Shown: positions 43,397 through 53,249, numbered from the stretch's first letter. The stretch is DNA of 64,000 nt from VRUE01 sp963745915 (GCA_963745915.1 CAVUZA010000002.1:992001-1056000), one strand, 5' to 3'. Translations and numbers: made by a program. Notes: generated from the sequence alone by a model not told the origin.

Positions 43397-44904
43397 TGGG
43401 ACGGCTGCCGGAGAGAGACACCCGCGCCGGGGCGACCAACAGCCGCATCAAGTGGCGGCCGAGCAACGCCCTGATCGCGGTCATCTTCCTGCTGATCTTC
43501 ACGATCGGGCCCTACCTCGCCTTCACCGGCCACGTGCCCTTCACCAGCTACGGCTACCAGCTCAACGCGACCTTCTCCAACGGGGTCAACATCGCGACCA
43601 ACTCGCCGGTGCGGATCGCCGGCGTCGACGTCGGCCGGGTGATCTCGGTCGGCCGCGACGGCGACGCGACCAAGGTCACCTTCACGGTCGACGGCAAAGG
43701 CCGCCCGGTCCACGACGACGCCTTCGCCGCGATCCGGCCGCGGATCTTCCTCGAGGGCAACTTCTTCATCGACCTCGCGCCCGGCAGCCCCAGCGCCCCG
43801 GAGCTGGACAGCGGCGAGACGATCGGGGTCAGCCACACCTCGACCTGGGTCCAGATCGACGAGGTGCTGAGCGCCCTGCAGGCGCCGGTCCGGGCCGACC
43901 TCAGCACCCTGCTGGAAAGCTACGGCGACGCGCTCACCCACAAGCCGGACGCGGCCGAAGACCGCGGCCAGGAGCCCGAGGTGAGGGGCAAGAGCGCGGC
44001 CCAGGCGCTCAACGGGTCGTTCCGCTACGGTGGCGACGCCGGCCGCTACAGCGCCCAGGTGACCAACGCGCTGCTCGGCACCAGCCCCGGCGACCTGAGC
44101 CGCGTCGTCGCCGGCGCCGGCCGCGCCTTCGGCGCCCTGGCCCGCAACGAGGAGGATCTCAAGGGCCTGATCGTCAACTTCGACCGCTTCACCGGCGCCC
44201 TCGCCGCCCAGTCGACCAACCTCGGCACCACCGTGCGCCGCCTGGCGCCGACCCTGGACGAGTTCCACGGCTCGCTGGTCAGCCTCAACCGCACGCTGCC
44301 GCCGCTGCGCTCCTGGGCGCTGCAGCTGACCCCGTCGCTGGAAGCGCTGCCGGGCTGGATCAGCGCCGGCAAGCCCTGGCTGGCCCAGGCGATGCCGCTG
44401 TTCTCGGGCAGGGAGCTGGGCGGCACGGCGAAGCTGCTGCGCGAAGCGACCCCGGGCCTCTCCGGCGCCGCCCAGGCCGGCATGGCGGTGACGCTGCCGC
44501 AGCTCAACCGGCTCAGCCTCTGCTCGACCAAGGTCCTGGTCCCGACCTTCGACCAGACGATCGAAGACCGTTTCTCGACCGGCGGCCCCAACTACCGGGA
44601 GTTCCCCTACACCCTCGCCAACTTCGCCGGCTGGGGCCAGAGCTTCGACGGCAACGGCCCCTTCCTCCGCGTCCAGCCGGGTGGCGGCGGATATCTCGTC
44701 GAACAAAAGAATCCGAGCGGTAATCTCGATACCGACAAACAGGACTTCGCCCACACCGCCGCGCCGCCGCTCGGCGCACAGCCGCAACTTGGAGGTCGAC
44801 CGCCGAAGAAGCCCGGCAAGCGCTGCGACTCCAACCCGGTGCCCAACGTCAACGGCCGCCTCGGCCAGGTCGGGCCGGCGAACCTGAAGGTGATCAACCC
44901 ATGA
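43396..44904 (+). CDS. MCE-family (MlaD-domain) protein 4
   Basis: A 502-residue Mce protein. A charged N-terminus (GRLPERDTRAGATNSRIKWR) precedes the membrane helix NALIAVIFLLIFTIGPYLAF (about 24-43); the MCE domain runs from YGYQLNATFSNGVNIATNSP (G-V-D-V-G-R-V turn at about 76-82) to FFIDLAPGSPSAP (about 136); WVQIDEVLSALQAPVRADLSTLLES begins the helical part. The C-terminus is Pro/Lys-rich (RPPKKPGKRCDSNP). It overlaps gene 5 by 4 bp. Confidence 0.9.
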   Translation: MGRLPERDTRAGATNSRIKWRPSNALIAVIFLLIFTIGPYLAFTGHVPFTSYGYQLNATFSNGVNIATNSPVRIAGVDVGRVISVGRDGDATKVTFTVDGKGRPVHDDAFAAIRPRIFLEGNFFIDLAPGSPSAPELDSGETIGVSHTSTWVQIDEVLSALQAPVRADLSTLLESYGDALTHKPDAAEDRGQEPEVRGKSAAQALNGSFRYGGDAGRYSAQVTNALLGTSPGDLSRVVAGAGRAFGALARNEEDLKGLIVNFDRFTGALAAQSTNLGTTVRRLAPTLDEFHGSLVSLNRTLPPLRSWALQLTPSLEALPGWISAGKPWLAQAMPLFSGRELGGTAKLLREATPGLSGAAQAGMAVTLPQLNRLSLCSTKVLVPTFDQTIEDRFSTGGPNYREFPYTLANFAGWGQSFDGNGPFLRVQPGGGGYLVEQKNPSGNLDTDKQDFAHTAAPPLGAQPQLGGRPPKKPGKRCDSNPVPNVNGRLGQVGPANLKVINP

Positions 44905-46298
44905 GCAGGGACCCGGGCGTGAGCCGCTGGCAGCACTTCCGCAACTCGCTCACGCGCCAGTCGCGCGGGCGCAGCAAGGACACGATCGCGATCGCCGTGC
45001 TCGCCGCGGCGGCGATCGTGATGACGCTCTGGATCTTCACCCAGCAGAAAGCCTCGCTGCCCTCCTGGGTGCCGCTGGTCGGCCAGGAATACGCCCAGAT
45101 CACGGGCGAGTTCACCACCGCACAGGCGGTCACCCCCGGCCAGGGCCAGGCGGTCGACATCGCCGGCATCCAGGTCGGCAAGGTGACCTCGGTCGACCTC
45201 GAAGACGGCCACGCGGTGGTCGGCATGGACATCGAACCGAAGTACCTGGAGCTGATCCACCCCGACGCGACCCTGCTGCTGCGGCCGAAAACCAACCTCA
45301 ACGACATGATCGTCGAGGTCGACCCCGGCGGCGCGCCGGGCCACATCGATGACGGCCACAACTTCCCGCTCTCGCGCACCGAACCGAACGTCAACCTCGA
45401 CGCCTTCCTCGCCACCCTCGACGCCGACACCCGCCAGTACATCCAGCTGCTGGTGGCCGGCGGCGCCCAGGGAATCGGCGACCAGCCGCGGCGGCTCTCG
45501 CGCGCCCTGCGCCGCCTGCAGCCCTTCTCGCACTACGTCGCCGACCTCAACCGCGCCGTTGCCCGCCGCCGCCAGGCGGTCGCCCGCTCGATCCACGACT
45601 TCAGCCTGCTGGCGACCGAACTCGGCCGCCACGACCGCGACCTCGAACGCTTCGTCAGCTCCTCGAAGGCGGCGCTCGGCAACTTCGCCAACCAGCAGCA
45701 GGCGATCGAAGAGACCCTGGTCGAGCTGCCCTCGGCGCTCTCGACCGCCGAATCGGCCTTCGCCAGCGCCGACCGCCTCGCCAAGACCGCCCGCCCGGCG
45801 CTGCTCGGCCTGATCCCGCAGGCGCAGGCGCTGGGCCCGGCGCTGCGGGCCAACACGCGCCTCTTCGAACAGACGACGACGCCGATCCGCACCCAGATCC
45901 GGCCCTTCACCCGCGAAACGAGGCCCTTCTTCACCCACACCAAGCAGGGCTCGGCCGACCTCGAGCGCTCGGTGCGCGGCTTCGGCAACGCCCTCGGCGG
46001 CTTCAACGGCTTCCTCAACGAACTCGCCTTCAGGCCGAAGGGCTCGCGTCAGAGCTACCTCTTCTACCTACCCTGGCTCAACCACAATGCCAACGCCACA
46101 TTCAACCTCGACGATCCTGCAGGGCCGATGAGCCGCGGCCTGATCATGATCTCCTGTAACGGCGCCTACCTCGCAAACGGCGCCGCCGCCGCCAAGCCTT
46201 ATATCCAGACAATCCTGCGTGGCGCGAACGTTCCGCGAGCGGGCGAATTGCCCGAGATCAAAAGTGCGATTGCTAATTGCGGACCGGACACCGAATGA
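44901..46298 (+). CDS. MCE-family (MlaD-domain) protein 5
   Basis: A 465-residue Mce protein. Basic N-terminus, membrane helix TIAIAVLAAAAIVMTLWIFT (about 28-47), MCE domain YAQITGEFTTAQAVTPGQGQAVDIAGIQVGKVTSV to LNDMIVEVDPGG (about 62-148), VNLDAFLATLDADTRQYIQLLV and a long helical region, ending with a Cys-containing tail (ISCNGAYLANG, AIANCGPD). No lipobox is seen, unlike MceE/LprK of mycobacteria. ATG overlaps gene 4; the last 250 bp have relaxed codon use. Overlaps gene 6 by 4 bp. Confidence 0.9.
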   Translation: MSRDPGVSRWQHFRNSLTRQSRGRSKDTIAIAVLAAAAIVMTLWIFTQQKASLPSWVPLVGQEYAQITGEFTTAQAVTPGQGQAVDIAGIQVGKVTSVDLEDGHAVVGMDIEPKYLELIHPDATLLLRPKTNLNDMIVEVDPGGAPGHIDDGHNFPLSRTEPNVNLDAFLATLDADTRQYIQLLVAGGAQGIGDQPRRLSRALRRLQPFSHYVADLNRAVARRRQAVARSIHDFSLLATELGRHDRDLERFVSSSKAALGNFANQQQAIEETLVELPSALSTAESAFASADRLAKTARPALLGLIPQAQALGPALRANTRLFEQTTTPIRTQIRPFTRETRPFFTHTKQGSADLERSVRGFGNALGGFNGFLNELAFRPKGSRQSYLFYLPWLNHNANATFNLDDPAGPMSRGLIMISCNGAYLANGAAAAKPYIQTILRGANVPRAGELPEIKSAIANCGPDTE

Positions 46299-47866
46299 GC
46301 AAGCGCGCGCCCAGCACAGCCCAGCTCCTCGTCATCGCCGGCTTCGCCCTGTCCTGCTTCGGCATCCTGCTCTTCCTCTGGATCACCTTCGGCGGGCCGA
46401 CGCCGTTCAAGGCGCGGCCGTACGAGATCAAGATCCCCTTCAAGGAGGCGACCCAGCTCGCCCAGCAGTCCGACGTGCGGATCTCCGGCGTCTCGGTCGG
46501 CAAGGTCCAGGACATCGTCCTCGACCCCGACGGCGAACAGGCCCTGGCCAAGGTCGACGTCGAAGACAAGTACGGCCCGCTGCCGGCCAACACGCGGGCG
46601 ATCCTGCGCACCAAGACGCTGCTCGGCGAGACCTACATCGAGCTCACCCCCGGCGACCGCGACGGCCCGGTGCTGGAGGACGGCGGCACCCTGCCGCCGG
46701 CGCAGATCGCCGAGTCGGTCCAGCTCGACGAGATCTTCCGCACCTTCGACAAACGCACCCGTGCCGCCTTCCAGACCTGGCAGCAGGAAGCGGCGGTGGC
46801 GATCGAGGGCCAGGGCGCCAGCCTCTCCTACGCCTTCGGCGAGCTCGAACCGACCTTCGTCGCCTTCGACCGCCTGCTGCGGCTCGCCGACAGCCAGCGG
46901 CTGGCGGTGCGCCAGGTCTTCCGCAACGGGGCAACCTCGCTGCAGGCGCTGCGCGGCCGCCAGGGGGAGCTGGCGACCCTGGTCCAGGCCTCGAACACGG
47001 TCTTCAGCACCGCCGCCGCCCGCGACCGCCAGATCGAAGAACTGTTCCGCGCCTTCCCGACCTTCCAGGACGAGTCGCGGCTGACGCTCAACCGGCTGCG
47101 CGAGTTCTCGACCAAGTCCGACCCGGTGATCCGCCAGCTGGTCCCGGTCGCCGAACAGCTCTCGCCGACGCTTATCGCGCTGGCCAAGTTCTCGCCGCAG
47201 GCGAAGGGCTTTTTCGAAGGCCTGCAGCCGGTGATCAAGCGCGCCCCGACCGGCTTCCCGGCGCTGCGCCGCCTCTTCCGCGACGAGTTCCCGCCGCTAC
47301 TGCGCGCCTCCGACCCCTTCCTGCGCAACCTCGACCCCTTCCTCACAGGTCTCAACCTCTACAAGCACGAGCTGGCGGCGACGGCGGCCAATGTAGCCGC
47401 AGCAACCAACGCCAAGCTCCCGGAAGAAAACGCACGCGGCGAAAGATCTCACTACTTGCGGGCGCTCGGACCCTTCAGCCCCGAGTCGCTAGCGGCGTAT
47501 CCGAGCCGGACGACGACCAACCGCACCAATGCCTACGCCGTGCCGCTGGCGTCCCGAAGCCTTGCCTCGGGACTCCCGAGCTTCGACACCCGTAGCTGCA
47601 CGTCTGGCGTTACCGCGGTCCTCGATCCCGAAAGCTACAAGGACGAAACGTTTGCGAACCGGACCAAGCGCAGCAAAAAGACCGCCGAGGAGAACGAAGC
47701 CAAGTCAAAGGAGTTCTTCGAAAATCTGAAGAAATACGCCTTCGGCGGCCAGCTCGACTCGACCGAGACCCCGGCCCCGGGCTGCTTCCAGCAGCCCGGC
47801 TTCAACCCCGTCGGCCGCAGCGGCCCGCCGACGACCTACCAGCGCTACTTCGAACAGAGTAAATAG
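46295..47866 (+). CDS. MCE-family (MlaD-domain) protein 6
   Basis: A 523-residue Mce protein, last of the cluster. Membrane helix LLVIAGFALSCFGILLFLWI (about 11-30), MCE domain YEIKIPFKEATQLAQQSDVR with ISGVSVGKVQDI to LLGETYIELTPGDRDGP (about 42-128), VQLDEIFRTFDKRTRAAFQTW and a long helical part. A charged insert (NRTKRSKKTAEENEAKSKEFFENLKKY) lies near the C-terminus. The 3' quarter (from about 47370) has relaxed codon bias. After it the operon ends; no yrbE-type permease or Mce ATPase gene is present on either side. Confidence 0.9.
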   Translation: MSKRAPSTAQLLVIAGFALSCFGILLFLWITFGGPTPFKARPYEIKIPFKEATQLAQQSDVRISGVSVGKVQDIVLDPDGEQALAKVDVEDKYGPLPANTRAILRTKTLLGETYIELTPGDRDGPVLEDGGTLPPAQIAESVQLDEIFRTFDKRTRAAFQTWQQEAAVAIEGQGASLSYAFGELEPTFVAFDRLLRLADSQRLAVRQVFRNGATSLQALRGRQGELATLVQASNTVFSTAAARDRQIEELFRAFPTFQDESRLTLNRLREFSTKSDPVIRQLVPVAEQLSPTLIALAKFSPQAKGFFEGLQPVIKRAPTGFPALRRLFRDEFPPLLRASDPFLRNLDPFLTGLNLYKHELAATAANVAAATNAKLPEENARGERSHYLRALGPFSPESLAAYPSRTTTNRTNAYAVPLASRSLASGLPSFDTRSCTSGVTAVLDPESYKDETFANRTKRSKKTAEENEAKSKEFFENLKKYAFGGQLDSTETPAPGCFQQPGFNPVGRSGPPTTYQRYFEQSK

Positions 47867-47963
47867 CCACCGCCCCGCCGAGGCGTCCGGCTCCCTCCAG
47901 GCCGCCGCCGCGCTGCTGACCATAGACGTTTGCCTATGGATCATCGCCATCGCGTCGATGGGT

Positions 47964-47969
47964 TAGGAT
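47964..47969 (+). promoter_or_regulatory. -10 box of a putative leaderless small gene
   Basis: TAGGAT followed by exactly 6 nt and GTG at 47976. The same spacing occurs before the genes at 16770, 32308, 57417 and 63143. Confidence 0.5.
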
Positions 47970-47975
47970 CGAGTT

Positions 47976-48110
47976 GTGAAGAAGACAAAAGCATCCGACG
48001 AGAAACCAGCGGAGAAGGCTTCGCAGCCGGCTTGGCCAAGCCTCATGTACAGGGAGCCGGGCCTACCCCTGCGTTGGCCGCTCGAATGGCGCAAGCGCCG
48101 CCCCCGCTGA
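47976..48110 (+). CDS. Possible 44-residue basic protein
   Basis: GTG start, TGA stop; product MKKTKASDEKPAEKASQPAW followed by PSLMYREPGLPLRWPLEWRKRRPR. It is lysine/alanine-rich at first, then Trp/Arg-rich. I do not recognise it. Support is the TAGGAT-N6-GTG promoter spacing and a plausible composition; codon usage is not that of a highly expressed gene here. It could be spurious. Confidence 0.4.
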   Translation: MKKTKASDEKPAEKASQPAWPSLMYREPGLPLRWPLEWRKRRPR

Positions 48111-48215
48111 GCTTTCCTCTCAATTTGCAGATACGCCCCGGAGTTGCGCGTCCTGCGTCTGGTTTGCTTGAGGTTCCCGGCGGTTGACGCCGCCGCGGGC
48201 CCTTAACTAGGTCAG

Positions 48216-49640
48216 ATGGCATCCGCTCCCACAGCCCACGTCCCGCCGCAGAACATCGAGGCTGAGGAATCGGTGCTGGGGGCGATGCTGGTCGCCGAGC
48301 CGACCCTGACCCGGGTGATCGACGAGGTCAAGCTCAAGGACAGCGACTTCTACCTCGACAAGCACGCGGCGATCTTCACCTGCATCCACGACCTCTACGC
48401 GGCCTCCAAGCCGGTCGACGAGCTGAGCGTCGCCGAGGCGCTGACCCAGCGCAACCAGATCGAGGAGGCGGGGGGGCGCCACTACGTCTCCGAGCTGGCC
48501 GCCAAGGTGCCGGCCGCCGGCAACGCCAAGCACTACGCCGAGATCGTCCAGCAGAACTCGCTGCTGCGCCGCCTGCTCGGCGCCGGCCAGCAGATCCAGG
48601 GCTGGGTCCACGAGCGCGACGGCGAACCGCGCGAGCTCTCCGAGCGGGCCGAGAAGCTGCTCTTCGACGTCGCCCACAAAGAGCAGGCGAGCGACTTCAA
48701 AATGCTCTCCGAGATCCTCCACGACGAGGTCGACCGGCTCGAGAAGCTCTCCACCGGCGAGACCGAACTGACCGGCACCCCCTCCGGCTTCCGCGACGTC
48801 GACGCGATCACCGGCGGCTTTCAGCCGGGAAACCTGATCATCGTTGCCGCAAGGCCGGCGATGGGAAAGTCGGCGATTGTCGCCAACATCGCCGAAAACG
48901 TGGCGATGAAGGGGAAGATGCCGGTCGCCTTCTTCTCGCTGGAGATGTCTGAGGTCGAGCTGGCGCAGCGCTTCATCGCCTGCCGGGCGCGGATCTCCGG
49001 CGACAAGCTGCGCAAGGGCCAGGTCTCCCAGAAGGACTGGCCCAAGGTGGTGCGCGCCTGCAACGAGCTCGAGGAAGCGCCGCTCTGGTTCGACGACTCC
49101 TCCGACCTCGGGGTGCTCGACCTGCGCGCCAAGGCCCGCCGCCTGCACGCCCAGGAACAGGACCGCGGCGGCCTCGGACTGATCATCGTCGACTACCTGC
49201 AGCTGATGCGCTCCGACGACCCGCGCGCCAACCGGGTCGAGCAGGTCGGGCAGATGAGCCGCGGCCTCAAGATCCTCGCCCGTGAGCTCGAGGTTCCGGT
49301 GCTGGCGATCTCTCAGCTGTCGCGGGCCCCCGAGCAGCGCCACCCGCCGAAGCCGATGCTCTCCGACCTTCGTGAATCGGGAAATCTTGAGCAAGATGCG
49401 GATTTGGTTGCATTCCTCTATCGCGAGGACTACTACCGCGATCCCGACGACGAGCCGGACGGGTTGGCCGACCTGATCATCGCCAAGCACCGCAACGGGC
49501 CGATCGGCTCGCCGAAGCTGGTCTTTCTCGACCGCTTCCCCAAGTTCGCCGACTTCGCCGGCCATGAGCGGCCGATCGAGCAGCCGGCGGGCGAAGGGCC
49601 GCCGCTGGAGGACGCGGTCGCCGAGGGGCCCGAGTTCTGA
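48216..49640 (+). CDS. dnaB: Replicative DNA helicase DnaB
   Basis: Hexameric 5'-3' helicase, 474 residues. N-terminal domain PPQNIEAEESVLGAMLVAEP; linker helix DEVDRLEKLSTGETELTGTPSGFRDVDAITGGFQPGNLIIVAARPAMGKSA with Walker A ARPAMGKS (about 214); FFSLEMSEVELAQRFIA, LIIVDYLQLM (Walker B, about 330) and LSRAPEQR ... MLSDLRESGNLEQDADLVAF (motif H4, about 384-403) follow. No intein is present, but both classical DnaB intein sites lie in short islands of atypical codons (about 48820-48960 and 49300-49440). ATG 48216. It overlaps the DnaC-like gene by one base (TGATG). Confidence 0.97.
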   Translation: MASAPTAHVPPQNIEAEESVLGAMLVAEPTLTRVIDEVKLKDSDFYLDKHAAIFTCIHDLYAASKPVDELSVAEALTQRNQIEEAGGRHYVSELAAKVPAAGNAKHYAEIVQQNSLLRRLLGAGQQIQGWVHERDGEPRELSERAEKLLFDVAHKEQASDFKMLSEILHDEVDRLEKLSTGETELTGTPSGFRDVDAITGGFQPGNLIIVAARPAMGKSAIVANIAENVAMKGKMPVAFFSLEMSEVELAQRFIACRARISGDKLRKGQVSQKDWPKVVRACNELEEAPLWFDDSSDLGVLDLRAKARRLHAQEQDRGGLGLIIVDYLQLMRSDDPRANRVEQVGQMSRGLKILARELEVPVLAISQLSRAPEQRHPPKPMLSDLRESGNLEQDADLVAFLYREDYYRDPDDEPDGLADLIIAKHRNGPIGSPKLVFLDRFPKFADFAGHERPIEQPAGEGPPLEDAVAEGPEF

Positions 49641-50368
49641 TGCCCGGCGCGCGCAGCGAGCCCTTCGCCCAGCGGGCCTGCCCGCTGGGGGTCTGCGACG
49701 GCTCCGGCTGGATCCTCGGCCCCGAGGACGTCGCCCGCGAATGCGAGTGCCGCCAGCAGCGGCTCAAGCGCAGCCGCAGCAAGGGGGTCAACTCGGTGAT
49801 CCCGCCGCGCTATCGCAGCGTCTCCTTCGACAGCCCGCCGGTCAGCGACATGGCCCGCGACGTCGAGACCCGCGCCGCGGTCGCCGAGGTGCGTGCCTTC
49901 GTCGGCGAGCTCGACGCCCGCCTCGACCAGGGCCGCGGCCTCTGGCTCTTCGGCGACACCGGGACGGGCAAGACGACGCTGGCGATGCTCGTCTCCAAGG
50001 CGGCGCTCGAGGCCGGCCGCTCGGTCGCGATCTACTCGCTGCCCCGCCTGCTCGCTCGCATCCGCCGCACCTACGAGGCCGAGCCCGGCGGCGACTCCTA
50101 CCTCGCCTTCTTCGAGCGCCTGACCGCGGTCGACCTGCTCCACATCGACGACCTCGGCGCCGAGAAGCGCAGCGACTGGGTGCTCGAGCAGCTCTACGCC
50201 CTGGTCAACGAGCGCTACGAGGCCCAGCGCTCGGTGATGGTCACCACCAACCTCCCCCACGAGCAGCTCGAGGAGCAGATCGGCAGCCGCACCGTCTCCC
50301 GCCTCAGCCAGATCTGCGACGAGCTGCCGCTGTTCGGCGCCGACCGGCGCTACGGCAAGGTCGCCTAG
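49640..50368 (+). CDS. DnaC/DnaI-like AAA+ ATPase (putative helicase loader)
   Basis: A 242-residue ATPase. The N-terminus has a zinc-finger-like set of cysteines (CPLGVCDGSGWILGPEDVARECECRQQRL), as in DnaI-type loaders. Walker A is LFGDTGTGKTTLAMLVSKAA (about 103-122), Walker B LLHIDDLGAEKRSDWVLEQLYALVNERY (about 165), sensor I VMVTTNLPHEQLEEQIGSRTVSRL. Being directly downstream of, and translationally coupled to, dnaB, a role in loading DnaB is likely. IstB-type transposition helpers share this fold, but no transposase is near. Confidence 0.85.
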   Translation: MPGARSEPFAQRACPLGVCDGSGWILGPEDVARECECRQQRLKRSRSKGVNSVIPPRYRSVSFDSPPVSDMARDVETRAAVAEVRAFVGELDARLDQGRGLWLFGDTGTGKTTLAMLVSKAALEAGRSVAIYSLPRLLARIRRTYEAEPGGDSYLAFFERLTAVDLLHIDDLGAEKRSDWVLEQLYALVNERYEAQRSVMVTTNLPHEQLEEQIGSRTVSRLSQICDELPLFGADRRYGKVA

Positions 50369-50396
50369 CCGGCCGAATCGCCACAATGCTCCCGCT

Positions 50397-51740
<1,344 letters not shown>

Positions 51741-51745
51741 CCGGC

Positions 51746-52459
51746 TCAGCCCAGCGGGGTGGCCGAGAGCAGCGTCAGCCGCCACTCGCCGTCTTCGTCT
51801 TCGAGCGGGATCGCGTAGGCCTTGTGCTCGGCGTCGTAGTAGATGAGGAAGCCGCGGTCGCCGTCGTGGCGGAAGCTGCCGGCGTCGACCACCGTGGTTT
51901 CGCGCGCCACCCGCGCCGGCAGCGGCCGGGTGAAGGCTTTGAGGACCTGGCCGCAGCTCAGCGTCTCGCCCTTTTCGGACTGGCTGGCCAGGCCCTGCAG
52001 CTGGTCGATCATCGACTGGGCGAGGTAGCCGCAGGCCCGTTCCCAGCGCCGTTCGGCGCGGGCGACGTAGAAGCCGTGGACGATCTCAGCCACTTCCTGC
52101 AGTTCCGATTCGTCGCTCTCGTCGCCGTATTCCTGGATGCTGTTGTCGCCGCCCTTGACCCGGAACTGTTCGGAGCCGCCGCCGGACACCTTCAGCGGCG
52201 TGGCGACGTCGGCGGAGCGCGCCTGCCCGCCGCCGCTCGCTTCGCCCCCGCCCTGGTCCTTGCCGCCGGACTTCTTCGAGTCCCCGCCCGAGCCCTGCTC
52301 GCCGGAGGTCTCGCCGCCCTTGTCCTGGGCCGCGGTCGTCGTCGCGGTCGAGTCGCTGCTCGAGGAGTCCGAGTCCGAGCCGCCGCAGGCAGCCAGCAGC
52401 GCCGCCGCCGCGACGGCGGCGAGCAGCGCGACGATCTGCCGTGGGACCCCCCTCCTCAC
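51746..52459 (-). CDS. Putative lipoprotein with low-complexity spacer
   Basis: A 237-residue exported protein. The lipobox-type signal is IVALLAAVAAAALLAACGGS (lipid Cys at about 26). About 65 residues of Ser/Gly/Lys/Asp low complexity follow, then a globular domain with IVHGFYVARAERRWERACGYLAQSMIDQL, a Cys pair and RHDGDRGFLIYYDAEHKAYAIPLEDEDGEWRL, resembling the small NTF2-like domains of actinobacterial lipoproteins. GTG 52459 is chosen because TACAAT (52472-52467) lies 7 nt upstream; earlier in-frame sequence is non-coding in character. It converges with purA. Confidence 0.75.
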   Translation of the reverse strand: MRRGVPRQIVALLAAVAAAALLAACGGSDSDSSSSDSTATTTAAQDKGGETSGEQGSGGDSKKSGGKDQGGGEASGGGQARSADVATPLKVSGGGSEQFRVKGGDNSIQEYGDESDESELQEVAEIVHGFYVARAERRWERACGYLAQSMIDQLQGLASQSEKGETLSCGQVLKAFTRPLPARVARETTVVDAGSFRHDGDRGFLIYYDAEHKAYAIPLEDEDGEWRLTLLSATPLG

Positions 52460-52466
52460 TGAGGCG

Positions 52467-52472
52467 ATTGTA
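52467..52472 (-). promoter_or_regulatory. -10 box of a leaderless transcript (lipoprotein gene)
   Basis: TACAAT on the minus strand, followed by 7 nt and the GTG at 52459. It is an almost perfect -10 consensus. Confidence 0.6.
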
Positions 52473-52565
52473 GACAACCGGGGGCGCCGCCCCGGGCGTT
52501 TGCAGGCGGAGACGCCGGGGTACACAGGTCGCGACCCGGCCGCTTCTGTTCTAGAGTTGCAGGCG

Positions 52566-53249
52566 GTGGCTTCCGGTAGACGCAAGTTGAGCGAGCGGCT
52601 GCCAAGGGGCCGGCACGGGCTGTCGCGGGAGGCCGTGACGGAGTCCCAGCGCAGCCGGATCATGGAGGCGATGATCGAGGTCGTCTCCGAGCGCGGCTAC
52701 CCGGAGACGCGGGTGGTCGACGTGATCGGCGTCGCCGGCGTCTCGCGCAAGACGTTCTACGAACTGTTCTCCTCCAAGGAGGACTGCTTCCTCGCCACCT
52801 ACGACGTGCTGCTCGGCAACCTGCTCGGCGACACCGCCCGCGGCTTCGAGTCCCGCCCCGGACAGCCCTGGGCGGAGCGCGTCGCGAGCGGCCTCGCCGC
52901 CCTGCTCGAGCACCTGGCCGAGCATCCCGACGAGGCCCGCTTCGCGATCGTCGAGGTGCTCGCCGCCGGCCCGAAAGCGCTGGCCCGCCGCGACGCCGCC
53001 CTGCGCCAGTTCACCGGTTTCCTCGACGCCGGCCGGGCCGAGACCGCGGTCGAGCTGCCGGGAATCACCTCGCTCTCGCTGGCCGGCGGCATCAACGAGC
53101 TGCTCTACAGCGAGATCCTGCACGGCGCCGCCTCGCGCCTGCCGAGCCGCCTGCCGGACCTGATGTTCTGGATCGCCCTGCCCTTCCTCGGGCCCGAGGG
53201 GGCCGCCGAGGAGCGCGAGCGCACCCGCCTGGCGATGCTCGAGACCTGA
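52566..53249 (+). CDS. TetR-family transcriptional regulator
   Basis: A 227-residue regulator. The N-terminal DNA-binding domain reads TESQRSRIMEAMIEVVSERG, then YPETRVVDVIGVAGVSRKTFYELFSSKEDCFLATYDVL (about residues 27-80), a classic TetR helix-turn-helix; the rest is an all-helical ligand domain. GTG 52566 is favoured by a TAGAGT box (52552-52557) 8 nt upstream. It is divergent from the lipoprotein gene, which could be its target. Ligand unknown. Confidence 0.88.
   Translation: MASGRRKLSERLPRGRHGLSREAVTESQRSRIMEAMIEVVSERGYPETRVVDVIGVAGVSRKTFYELFSSKEDCFLATYDVLLGNLLGDTARGFESRPGQPWAERVASGLAALLEHLAEHPDEARFAIVEVLAAGPKALARRDAALRQFTGFLDAGRAETAVELPGITSLSLAGGINELLYSEILHGAASRLPSRLPDLMFWIALPFLGPEGAAEERERTRLAMLET

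Larger units (their letters stand above)
47867..48215. other. 349-bp gap between the mce cluster and dnaB
   Basis: Holds a possible small gene (47976-48110) with a leaderless-type promoter and, near dnaB, the sequence TTGACG (48184-48189) and TTAACT (48203-48208), which may contribute to the dnaB promoter although the spacing is too short for a standard pair. No RNA gene or repeat is recognised. Base composition is less GC-rich than the flanks. Confidence 0.5.

Noticed and set aside
49640..50368. IstB-type transposition helper
   Set aside because: Same AAA+ fold, but no transposase nearby, translational coupling to dnaB and N-terminal zinc cysteines fit a helicase loader.
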